From the NCBI RefSeq assembly GCF_003173575.1, contig NZ_QGNY01000006.1, positions 62,001 through 126,000 on the forward strand: DNA of 64,000 nt, in the 5' to 3' direction. The notes beneath the pieces were generated by a model. The model was not told the origin of the DNA, made no database searches, and saw only the letters and a program-made list of their open reading frames with translations. Below are positions 57,331-64,000 of this stretch, piece by piece (positions within the stretch are counted from its first letter, which is position 1; every line of letters begins with the position of its first letter). Both the position numbers and the translations under genes were made by a program. The stretch is from Pedobacter paludis (lineage in GTDB: Bacteria; Bacteroidota; Bacteroidia; Sphingobacteriales; Sphingobacteriaceae).

Positions 57331-57783
57331 ATGTCTTTTTTAAACGATTTATTTATTGGCCTTAACGCTACCGAACAAGAAGAATTACAGGAACGGTTAG
57401 ATTTAGTGGAGCATAAAATTAAGTTTATGGATAAAATGCCCGTAGCTTGTTTGGATGTAAATAATAACCCAAGTTATTTTTTATCTGAAGAAATTGCACA
57501 GGCGGGCGGGATGATCGAGTCGGATATTTTGAGCGCTGTTTTTATCATTTACTATCAACCCGGAAAAACACTGACCGATTTGATGAGAGAAGTACCAACG
57601 GTTTTGGACGCCGATTGGCAAGCTGTTCAAAATAATAGAATTATCTTATTAAATGATGATGTTAACCGCATGAAAACTGCAGAAAATGCAGTTTCTTTGG
57701 TGGAGGATATTGCTGAAATGTTGCACCCAGGTTCTTTTATTTTCGGGCATGAGGGGGATAAGTGGATTAGATTTGGAGCTTAA
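57331..57783 (+). CDS. Conserved hypothetical protein resembling part of a periplasmic-binding fold
   Basis: About 150 residues from the ATG at 57331 (MSFLNDLFIGLNATEQEELQ); an in-frame ATG at 57295 would begin only 10 bp from the divergent lipoprotein gene and lacks support. No signal peptide. The sequence KIKFMDKMPVACLDVNNNPS and AVQNNRIILLNDDVNR resembles segments of BtuF/FhuD-type binding proteins, for example the VxNNRIxxLNDD-like strand, but the protein is far shorter and appears cytosolic. I cannot assign a function. Divergent from the OppA-like gene. Confidence 0.65.
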   Translation: MSFLNDLFIGLNATEQEELQERLDLVEHKIKFMDKMPVACLDVNNNPSYFLSEEIAQAGGMIESDILSAVFIIYYQPGKTLTDLMREVPTVLDADWQAVQNNRIILLNDDVNRMKTAENAVSLVEDIAEMLHPGSFIFGHEGDKWIRFGA

Positions 57784-58032
57784 TAACGACTTAAATTTAT
57801 AAAACTTTGAGGGAAGCCAACTGCGTTTCTTGCAATGTCCCGAGTAAAATAAACCTAATTGAAGCGGGCACGAGTGCAACGAGTAAAGCGGAAAGTAGGG
57901 CTGACTTTAAACTGAAAAACAGGTTTTGATTTTCTAATTTTTAAAAAAAATAAAATTCTCCCGCAGATTTTCGCAGATAAAAAACGCAGATCAAATAGAA
58001 TTGTTCAAATCCTAAAATCTTGAAATTCTTGT
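57784..58032. repeat. Intergenic region with CGCAGAT repeats and a G+C-rich element
   Basis: No gene is seen in this 249-bp gap. At 57835-57905 a segment of higher G+C with ACGAGTGCAACGAGTAAAGC looks non-coding and repeat-like. At 57960-57992 three CGCAGAT motifs occur, matching those at 1431-1458. Confidence 0.4.
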
Positions 58033-58554
58033 TTAAAACTTAATAAACTTTTCAATCTGTTCGTTGGTAAATTTTATGGTATCGGGTTGAATTAAATTGC
58101 CGTTGGCATCTAACTCGCTTTTAATGTTTGGGATGTGCAAACGAAGTGGTAAAACATTCAAATGCACATAATGGCAAACCCCTGTAAAGTGGTCTACGCC
58201 TCGAATATTGCCATATTTGCCAGAAGAAACACCTACCAATGCCGCTTTTTTATCGTAAAAACTATCAGGAAAATTGCAGGCATCAATAAGTACTTTTAAA
58301 ACACCTGGATAACTTCCATTGTATTCGGGCATAACAAATAAGAACTTGGTTGTTTCGTTAATCAGATCCTGGATTCTTTGAAACTCAACTGATCTTTTGC
58401 CATACATATCGGTATTTAAAACATCGATGGGTAAGTGCTCCAAGCTAAATAAGCCAGCTTCTACACCTTTTAATTTAAGTTGTTGCTGGTAATATTTAGC
58501 AACTTTTAGCGTATTGCTATTGGGCCGATTGGTAGCGGCTATTATTGTAACCAT
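58033..58554 (-). CDS. NAD(P)H-dependent FMN reductase (flavodoxin-like fold)
   Basis: 173 residues, compact flavodoxin-like. The N-terminal phosphate-binding loop reads IIAATNRPNSNTLKVAKYY, and the isoalloxazine-binding segment is FVMPEYNGSYPGVLKVLIDA; ALVGVSSGKYGNIRG follows. Such enzymes reduce FMN, quinones or chromate-like acceptors with NAD(P)H. Single gene, divergent from parA. Confidence 0.92.
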   Translation of the reverse strand: MVTIIAATNRPNSNTLKVAKYYQQQLKLKGVEAGLFSLEHLPIDVLNTDMYGKRSVEFQRIQDLINETTKFLFVMPEYNGSYPGVLKVLIDACNFPDSFYDKKAALVGVSSGKYGNIRGVDHFTGVCHYVHLNVLPLRLHIPNIKSELDANGNLIQPDTIKFTNEQIEKFIKF

Positions 58555-58734
58555 GCGTAATTGTTAATAAGATGTTTAAAACCCGAATACCCTTTTTGCT
58601 AAAATTGCCATATAGTTTGTATCTTAGCTGATTGAGAAAAAGGGCGTAAACAACGCAAAAATAGAACTTTTTGCCGATTAAAAGGCATAAATTACACAGC
58701 CCAAATAAACGTTAAGTAAATTTCGGAGATATAG

Positions 58735-59538
58735 ATGAGCAAAATAATTGCATTAGCAAATCAAAAAGGTGGTGTTGGTAAAACAACTTCATCTATAAAC
58801 CTGGCTGCTAGTTTGGCCGTATTAGAATATAAAACTTTATTGGTAGATGCTGATCCTCAGGCAAATTCGACTTCAGGTATCGGTTTTGATCCGAGAAATA
58901 TAAAAGACAGTATTTACGAATGTATCATTAACGATATCGATCCTTTACAGGCGATTCAGAAAACGGATACACCAAATTTAGATTTATTGCCTGCACACAT
59001 CGATTTAGTGGGTGCGGAAATAGAGATGATTAACTTAAACAACCGTGAGTACAAAATGAAAGCGGTTTTGGAGAAAATTAAAGATCAATATGATTTTATC
59101 ATCATCGATTGTTCTCCATCGTTGGGTTTAATTACCATTAACGCTTTAACGGCTGCGGATTCTGTAATTATTCCTGTTCAGTGCGAGTATTTTGCATTGG
59201 AAGGTTTAGGTAAATTATTAAACACAATTAAAATTGTGCAGAACCGTTTAAACCCTGAACTGGAAATTGAAGGGATTCTATTAACCATGTACGATGTACG
59301 CTTACGTTTATCGAACCAGGTTGTAGAAGAGGTTAGAACACATTTCCATGAGTTGGTTTTCGATACGATTATTCAAAGAAATACACGCTTGAGTGAGGCT
59401 CCAAGTTATGGTGTTTCGGTAATTATGCACGATGCAAACTGCAAAGGTGCCATAAATTACTTAAACCTTGCCCGTGAAATTGTAAAGAAAAACGGCTTGT
59501 TGAAAGAAGAAGAAAACATAGGTACAGCAACATTATAA
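58735..59538 (+). CDS. parA: Chromosome-partitioning ATPase ParA/Soj
   Basis: 267 residues. The deviant Walker A QKGGVGKTTSSINLAASLAV (from residue 10) carries both lysines of the ParA/MinD class. Walker A' LLVDADPQANSTSGIG and Walker B FIIIDCSPSLGLITINAL are intact. ParA forms an ATP-dependent gradient on DNA that moves ParB-parS complexes. parB follows 8 bp later. Standard length; no anomalies. Confidence 0.96.
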   Translation: MSKIIALANQKGGVGKTTSSINLAASLAVLEYKTLLVDADPQANSTSGIGFDPRNIKDSIYECIINDIDPLQAIQKTDTPNLDLLPAHIDLVGAEIEMINLNNREYKMKAVLEKIKDQYDFIIIDCSPSLGLITINALTAADSVIIPVQCEYFALEGLGKLLNTIKIVQNRLNPELEIEGILLTMYDVRLRLSNQVVEEVRTHFHELVFDTIIQRNTRLSEAPSYGVSVIMHDANCKGAINYLNLAREIVKKNGLLKEEENIGTATL

Positions 59539-59546
59539 ATTTATAG

Positions 59547-60455
59547 ATGACATCTTTTCAGCGAAAAACAGGTTTAGGAAGAGGGTTAAGTGCGCTTTTA
59601 GATGATAGCGAATCCGCTCATCCGCCGAAACAGCAGGTAAATGCTGTTAGCGAAACTGAGCAGATTGGCAATATCAGTCACGTAAGTTTAACTGAAGTTG
59701 AAACCAATCCATACCAGCCACGTACAGAATTTGATCAAGTTGCTTTAAACGAACTTGCAGATTCGATAAAAGTACAAGGCCTTATTCAGCCAATTACAGT
59801 AAGAAAAATTAGTGCCAATAAATATCAGTTAATTTCTGGTGAACGTAGATTTAGAGCATCGAAACTAGCTGGATTAACTCAGGTTCCGGCATATATTCGC
59901 AGCGCTAACGACCAACAGATGTTGGAAATGGCGCTGATTGAAAACATTCAGCGTGAAAATTTAAATGCAATCGAAGTTGCTTTGAGTTTCCAAAGAATGA
60001 TTGATGAAGTAGGCTTGAAACAAGAGCAACTGGGCGAGCGTGTTGGTAAAAATCGTACAACTGTTACCAATTATTTGCGTTTATTAAAACTTCCACCAGC
60101 CATACAGGCTTCAATCCGCGATCAAAGAATTTCCATGGGGCATGCCCGTGCCTTAATTAATGTTGATGGTGTAGATAAGCAACTGTTTATACACCAAGAA
60201 ATTTTGGATAAGGGTTTATCGGTTCGTAAGGTAGAAGAGCTGGTTCGCAACTTGCAACATGCACCTCTTAAGGTAGAAGACAAACCTAAAGTAAAAGGGG
60301 TTTCCTTTCAATATCAAAAACTGCAAGATGATCTGGCATCTAAATTTGCAACCCGTGTTAAACTAAAGGTTAGTCAAAACGGTAAGGGAGCAATAGAAAT
60401 TCCTTTTATGAGTGATGATGACTTGAATAGAATTTTAGAATTATTAGACTGGTAA
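59547..60455 (+). CDS. parB: Chromosome-partitioning protein ParB/Spo0J
   Basis: 302 residues. The N-terminal RKTGLGRGLSALLDD is the ParA-stimulating element. The CTP-binding ParB fold has NPYQPRTEFD, GLIQPITVRK, ISGERRFRASKLAGL and ENIQRENLNAIEVA; the helix-turn-helix QLGERVGKNRTTVTNYLRLL follows, then a C-terminal dimer domain. It loads at parS and slides as a CTP clamp. No parS consensus was found by eye in the window. Its stop overlaps the next start (TAATG). Confidence 0.96.
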   Translation: MTSFQRKTGLGRGLSALLDDSESAHPPKQQVNAVSETEQIGNISHVSLTEVETNPYQPRTEFDQVALNELADSIKVQGLIQPITVRKISANKYQLISGERRFRASKLAGLTQVPAYIRSANDQQMLEMALIENIQRENLNAIEVALSFQRMIDEVGLKQEQLGERVGKNRTTVTNYLRLLKLPPAIQASIRDQRISMGHARALINVDGVDKQLFIHQEILDKGLSVRKVEELVRNLQHAPLKVEDKPKVKGVSFQYQKLQDDLASKFATRVKLKVSQNGKGAIEIPFMSDDDLNRILELLDW

Positions 60456-61162
60456 TGCAGAAGGGCAAATTTTTAATACTGCTTTCTTTGTTAACATTTT
60501 TTCTTGTAAACCTGGCAACTGCCCAGGTTAAGGATTCTGTATTAAAGCCAGTTGATACTGCTAAAACGAAAGTAAAACAGCCAATGACTCGACAGGATTC
60601 CATGAAGGCTAAATATGTTAATCCAGGTAAAGTTGCCGGTCGCAAGGCAGTTTTTAGATCAATGATTTTTCCTGGCTTGGGGCAGATTTATAACATCCAG
60701 TTGCTTAACGATGGCTATGGAACCAGAGCTGGTAAAAGTCAGGCTTTCCAAAAAGTATACACCATAGGAAAAATTGTGGCCATTTATGGTGGCTTTACTG
60801 CATTAACGGTTTCTTACATAGATAGTCGAAAAAACTACAACATCTTTTTAAAAGAAGCACAATACAGGGAAGCTAGGAATTTGGGTGACAAAACTGTAAC
60901 TGGAAATCCAGAGCTATCCAGATATTCGGATGCGGGAATAACATCTGCCAAGAGTACTTATAACCGTAACGGACAAATCGTATTGTTTTCTTATGGTTTA
61001 CTTTATGCTGCAAATATTATCGATGCGTATGTTGCAGCCCGTTTGCACTTCTTTAATATTGATGATAAACTATCTTTCAAGGTGCTTCCATCAATGATCA
61101 ATTCTAACACTATGTATGGTTTTAATGCAACACCAGCCGTAAAACTTTCCCTAACATTTTAA
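60455..61162 (+). CDS. DUF5683 domain protein
   Basis: 235 residues with a signal peptide (cleavage near LATAQ). The segment AVFRSMIFPGLGQIYNIQLL is the conserved DUF5683 core, followed by two hydrophobic helices (KIVAIYGGFTALTVSYIDSR and VLFSYGLLYAANIIDAYVAA). An inner- or outer-membrane role in this conserved parB-DUF5683-dapB-lepB neighbourhood is unknown. It overlaps parB by 1 nt, which indicates coupled expression. Confidence 0.88.
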   Translation: MQKGKFLILLSLLTFFLVNLATAQVKDSVLKPVDTAKTKVKQPMTRQDSMKAKYVNPGKVAGRKAVFRSMIFPGLGQIYNIQLLNDGYGTRAGKSQAFQKVYTIGKIVAIYGGFTALTVSYIDSRKNYNIFLKEAQYREARNLGDKTVTGNPELSRYSDAGITSAKSTYNRNGQIVLFSYGLLYAANIIDAYVAARLHFFNIDDKLSFKVLPSMINSNTMYGFNATPAVKLSLTF

Positions 61163-61171
61163 TTATAAACC

Positions 61172-61906
61172 ATGAAAATTGCGCTTTTAGGTTATGGTAA
61201 AATGGGACAAATTATCGAAAAATTTGCCCTTGAACGCGGACACGAAGTCGTTTTAAAAATCTCAATAGATAATCAAGAAGACCTGACCCGTCAAAATTTA
61301 AAAAATGCTGACGTGGCGATTGATTTTAGTACACCAGATTCAGTTCTTCATAATATAGATACCTGTTTCGATGCCGGTGTTCCAATCGTTGTAGGTACTA
61401 CTGGCTGGTATGGTAAGTTGCAAGAAGTTAAAAATGAATGCAACACCAGTAACAATACTTTGCTCTATGGCTCTAACTTTAGTATTGGCGTTAACCTATT
61501 TTTTAAAATCAATCAGACCTTAGCTAAGCTGATGAATAATTACCCCGCTTACGAAGTTCAGGTAGAAGAAATTCATCACACACAAAAATTAGATTCGCCA
61601 AGTGGAACGGCCATCACGCTTGCTGAGGGGATCGTTGACAATTTGGATCGCAAAAATGAATGGTTAAATGAAGTGGTGGGTACGGATGTAGAATTGTTTC
61701 CAAAGGCCGATCAGTTGTTAATCGAATCGCATAGGATAGAAAATATTCCGGGTACACATACCGTAATTTACAGCAGCGAGGTTGATGAGATAGAAATTAA
61801 GCATACGGCACACAATAGGGCAGGCTTTGCTTTGGGAGCAGTTGTAGCAGCAGAGTGGCTTCAAAATAAAAAAGGATTTTTCAGTATTACTGATATATTT
61901 GAATAA
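61172..61906 (+). CDS. dapB: 4-hydroxy-tetrahydrodipicolinate reductase
   Basis: 244 residues. The nucleotide-binding loop is ALLGYGKMGQIIE; VGTTGWYG and the active-site motif EIHHTQKLDSPSGTA (catalytic His and Lys) are intact, as is the C-terminal HTAHNRAGFALGAV. The enzyme makes tetrahydrodipicolinate for lysine and meso-diaminopimelate (peptidoglycan). 9 bp after the DUF5683 gene. Slightly shorter than E. coli DapB (273), as usual in Bacteroidota. Confidence 0.96.
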   Translation: MKIALLGYGKMGQIIEKFALERGHEVVLKISIDNQEDLTRQNLKNADVAIDFSTPDSVLHNIDTCFDAGVPIVVGTTGWYGKLQEVKNECNTSNNTLLYGSNFSIGVNLFFKINQTLAKLMNNYPAYEVQVEEIHHTQKLDSPSGTAITLAEGIVDNLDRKNEWLNEVVGTDVELFPKADQLLIESHRIENIPGTHTVIYSSEVDEIEIKHTAHNRAGFALGAVVAAEWLQNKKGFFSITDIFE

Positions 61907-61972
61907 GTAAGCTTAAAGACCAAAGCTTAAAGCTGAAGGATATATAGGCATTAAATATTAACGCTTTGCACT

Positions 61973-62002
61973 CCCTCTCCTTTGGAGAGGGCTGGGGTGA
62001 GG
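61973..62002. repeat. Palindromic intergenic repeat in dapB-lepB spacer
   Basis: CCCTCTCC-TTT-GGAGAGGG (61973-61991), then GCTGGGGTGAGG. This combination is a familiar dispersed intergenic repeat of Bacteroidota genomes. Without a T run it is not a standard terminator. Confidence 0.6.
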
Positions 62003-62019
62003 CTAACTAAATAAAAAAT

Positions 62020-63207
62020 ATGAATTACAAGTTCTGGCAGAAAAAAAATAATGCCGAAAAAAAGAAAAAAACCAAAACCCGCGAATGGGTAGATGCAATT
62101 GTATTTGCTGTAGTTGCAGCAACAATTATTCGTGTTTTCTTTATTGAGGCGTATACCATTCCATCAGGATCTATGGAAAGATCTTTATTGGTTGGCGATT
62201 TTCTTTTTGTAAGCAAGGTTAATTACGGTGCTCGTATTCCGATGACACCTGTTGCTTTCCCTTTTGCGCATCACACCATGCCAATTACAGGCACAAAAGC
62301 ATATTGGGATGGCGTTCAATGGAAATATCATCGTTTACCTGGATTATCAGAAATTAAAAGAAACGATGTTGTGGTTTTCAACTTTCCTGAAGGTGATACG
62401 GTAGCCTTAGAAAATCAAAATCCTAGTTATTATGATCTGGTTAGACAAAGCGGAAGAGAAGCCATTAATACCCAATATCATGTTACCAGTAGGCCAGTTG
62501 ATAAACGCGAGAATTATATTAAGCGTTGCATTGGAATTGGCGGCGATGTGATCAGCATGAAAAACGGCATTGCCAATGTAAATGGCAAAGACGAGCCGAT
62601 TAAAAGTACAGGTATGATGCCGTATAAAATCGAATTGAAAACGCCTAATGTTAATTTCAGTGTTTTTGAAGATTTGGGGCTGAAAACGGCCGATATGCAA
62701 CAGGTTTCTGCTGATACATATATCGCGAACTCATCTCCAGAAATTGCTGAAGAAGTTAAAAAGTTAGATTTTGTAAAATCGATAACTATGGCTCCAGAAG
62801 CTCCTGGTGCTGATGGTGGTTTATTTCCACACGATCCAAAACGTGTTTGGAACGTAGATAACTTTGGTCCGATAAAAATCCCTGCAAAAGGCTGGACGGT
62901 TCAGATTGACAGCAATACCATGCCTCTATATTATAGAGCAATAAGAACTTACGAAGGTAACAAGGTAGAGAAAAAAGGAAACGATTGGTACATCAACGAT
63001 AAAATAGCTACTTCTTACACATTCAAAATGAATTATTATTGGATGATGGGTGATAACAGACATCAATCTGCAGATTCGCGTTATTGGGGTTTTGTGCCGG
63101 AGGATCATGTAGTTGGAAAGGCATTATTTATTTGGATGAGCTGGGATGGAGATGGATCTTTCTTCAGCAAAATTCGATGGAGTAGATTGTTCAAAGGAAT
63201 CCACTAA
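62020..63207 (+). CDS. lepB: Signal peptidase I
   Basis: 395 residues. One transmembrane helix (about 24-45) leads to the catalytic Ser in PSGSMERSLLVGD (S51) and the general base Lys in YIKRCIGIGGDVIS (K168). Box D/E reads YYWMMGDNRHQSADSRYWGF. LepB releases signal peptides from exported proteins, of which this window encodes many. The large insert between the Ser and Lys boxes and the segment 195-290 make it longer than E. coli LepB (324), which is common in Bacteroidota. Follows dapB after 113 bp; a terminator follows. Confidence 0.96.
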   Translation: MNYKFWQKKNNAEKKKKTKTREWVDAIVFAVVAATIIRVFFIEAYTIPSGSMERSLLVGDFLFVSKVNYGARIPMTPVAFPFAHHTMPITGTKAYWDGVQWKYHRLPGLSEIKRNDVVVFNFPEGDTVALENQNPSYYDLVRQSGREAINTQYHVTSRPVDKRENYIKRCIGIGGDVISMKNGIANVNGKDEPIKSTGMMPYKIELKTPNVNFSVFEDLGLKTADMQQVSADTYIANSSPEIAEEVKKLDFVKSITMAPEAPGADGGLFPHDPKRVWNVDNFGPIKIPAKGWTVQIDSNTMPLYYRAIRTYEGNKVEKKGNDWYINDKIATSYTFKMNYYWMMGDNRHQSADSRYWGFVPEDHVVGKALFIWMSWDGDGSFFSKIRWSRLFKGIH

Positions 63208-63226
63208 TATTTATTATCTATAAATC

Positions 63227-63257
63227 AAAGGCTTGCGGAAACGTAAGCCTTTTTTTT
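63227..63257 (+). terminator. Terminator after lepB
   Basis: AAAGGCTTGCG (63227-63237) pairs with CGTAAGCCTTT (63242-63252, one G-T pair) around a GAAA tetraloop, then a T run to 63257. Confidence 0.93.
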
Positions 63258-63315
63258 ATGTAAAAATACTTTTAAAAAAAATTAATAAGTTGTGTAATGT
63301 TTTGAAATTATTTTT

Positions 63316-63341
63316 TAAGTTTGTTTAATAATCAAATAAAC
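63316..63341 (+). promoter_or_regulatory. Bacteroidota-type -7 box overlapped by a 23-bp palindrome
   Basis: TAAGTTTG at 63316-63323 matches the TAnnTTTG consensus, with a TTG 23 bp upstream near 63290 as a weak -33 box. The DNA from 63319 to 63341 is an imperfect palindrome centred on 63330 (9 of 11 pairs match) and ends at the ATG of the ROK repressor. An operator for autorepression is the likely reading. The start would then make an almost leaderless mRNA. Confidence 0.6.
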
Positions 63342-64000
63342 ATGTCGGTAATAATAGAGAAAGGTCAACGTCTTCGGGCGGATATTATTAAACACCTATA
63401 CTATAAAAAAGTATTATCGCTAACGGATTTAAGTAAACTCACACAAAAAAGCCTTCCTTTAGTTACCTCTGCTGTTAATGGACTAATTAGTGAAGGTTAT
63501 ATTCTAGAGCAAGGCTTGGCGCCCTCAACAGGCGGAAGAAGAGCATTAACCTATTTGCTAAACCCAAATCACAAAAAATATATCGTTGCTGTTGCAATGG
63601 ATCAGTTAATTACCAGGTTAGCCATTTATGATTTATCTAGCAGCACGGTAATTCCCATTCAGATGCTAGATTTTGATATGACCGATGAAGCTAATAATGC
63701 CGATCGCTTAATTCAATTTATTAAAAAAAGTATAAAAATTTCCGGTCTCTCTAATCACGATATTATCGGTGTAGGAATCGGGATGCCTGGTTTCGTAAAT
63801 GCCGAGGAGGGAATAAATTATTCTTATTTAAAAGTAGAAAGCGGAACGACTTTGCAATCCTATTTATCATTGAAAATGGACATGCCGGTTTACATTGATA
63901 ACGACTCTAGTTTAATTGCTTTAGCCGAACTCAACTTTGGGGAGGCTATTGATTTAAAAGATGTGATGGTTGTTAACATTGGATGGGGCACTGGTTTAGG
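63342..64000 (+). CDS. ROK-family transcriptional repressor (NagC/XylR-like), 3' truncated by window edge
   Basis: The frame from ATG 63342 stays open to the end (219 residues). An N-terminal winged helix (KGQRLRADIIKHLYYKKVLS ... LPLVTSAVNGLISEGYI) is followed by the ROK domain: VGIGMPGFVNAEEG, VYIDNDSSLIALAELNFG and MVVNIGWGTGLG (phosphate-binding motifs). The gene would be missed by callers that need a stop codon. ROK repressors bind sugars or sugar phosphates and control uptake genes; its ligand is probably set by genes beyond the window. The operator-like palindrome upstream suggests autoregulation. Confidence 0.92.
   Translation, partial: MSVIIEKGQRLRADIIKHLYYKKVLSLTDLSKLTQKSLPLVTSAVNGLISEGYILEQGLAPSTGGRRALTYLLNPNHKKYIVAVAMDQLITRLAIYDLSSSTVIPIQMLDFDMTDEANNADRLIQFIKKSIKISGLSNHDIIGVGIGMPGFVNAEEGINYSYLKVESGTTLQSYLSLKMDMPVYIDNDSSLIALAELNFGEAIDLKDVMVVNIGWGTGL

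Noticed and set aside
57784..57905. Possible cobalamin-riboswitch-like element (GGGAAGCC and TGCAATGTCCCG segments)
   Set aside because: The order and spacing of the conserved riboswitch blocks are not met, and no B12-related gene follows downstream on that strand.
58735..60455. parS sites near parAB
   Set aside because: No sequence close to the GTTTCACGTGAAAC-type palindrome was found by eye in the surrounding region.

Overview
The window reads as chromosome of a member of the Bacteroidota, most likely family Sphingobacteriaceae (Pedobacter or a close relative). The grounds are a SusC/SusD pair, type IX secretion (T9SS) cargo with gliding-type C-terminal domains, PorP/SprF proteins, GH97 and GH92 glycosidases, DUF2911 and DUF5683 proteins, a KdpD sensor lacking its kinase half, AT-rich DNA and a TAnnTTTG-type promoter. 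No rRNA, tRNA, CRISPR array, transposase or phage gene was seen. The genus is inference.

Layout. 1-2033: 3' end of a GH97 alpha-glucosidase, then an acyl-CoA thioesterase. 2124-12862 (minus strand): a Kdp potassium-uptake locus. Its order in the direction of transcription is an NtrC-type regulator, a terminator, a possible sigma-54 promoter, an unannotated 26-codon membrane peptide, kdpF, kdpA, kdpB, kdpC, an outer-membrane porin, a kdpD sensor module and a separate HAMP-PAS histidine kinase. Every spacer from kdpF downward carries a short imperfect inverted repeat. 13136-14849: a GNAT acetyltransferase and an ArgE-like M20 deacylase, which look like the two ends of a Bacteroidota arginine cluster without its middle. 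14942-23032: an exported PIG-L deacetylase, a 34-codon membrane peptide overlapping both neighbours, a sodium:solute symporter, a DUF2911 protein, a GH92 mannosidase and a glycerophosphodiesterase.

23115-46788 is the most distinctive part, a surface-adhesion locus of about 23 kb. It holds a small 63-codon gene, a collagen-like/YadA-head-like protein, an Ig-like secreted protein, a small protein carrying a T9SS type B C-terminal domain, a PorP/SprF protein, a 3779-residue repeat adhesin with the same C-terminal domain, a second PorP/SprF whose mature protein is identical to the first, and a PorE-like OmpA/TPR protein. The two PorP genes differ only at synonymous sites after the signal peptide, and the giant gene carries near-identical 396-bp and 357-bp tandem repeats, so recombination or gene conversion appears to be active here.

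46837-57783: an orphan membrane histidine kinase, a SusC/SusD pair followed by an S9 peptidase (a probable peptide-acquisition set), an orphan oligopeptide-binding lipoprotein and a small binding-protein-like gene. 58033-64000: an FMN reductase, the housekeeping run parA-parB-DUF5683-dapB-lepB, and the 5' part of a ROK-family repressor with an operator-like palindrome over its promoter.

Translations and coordinates were read by eye. Family assignments rest on recognised motifs, not on database searches.
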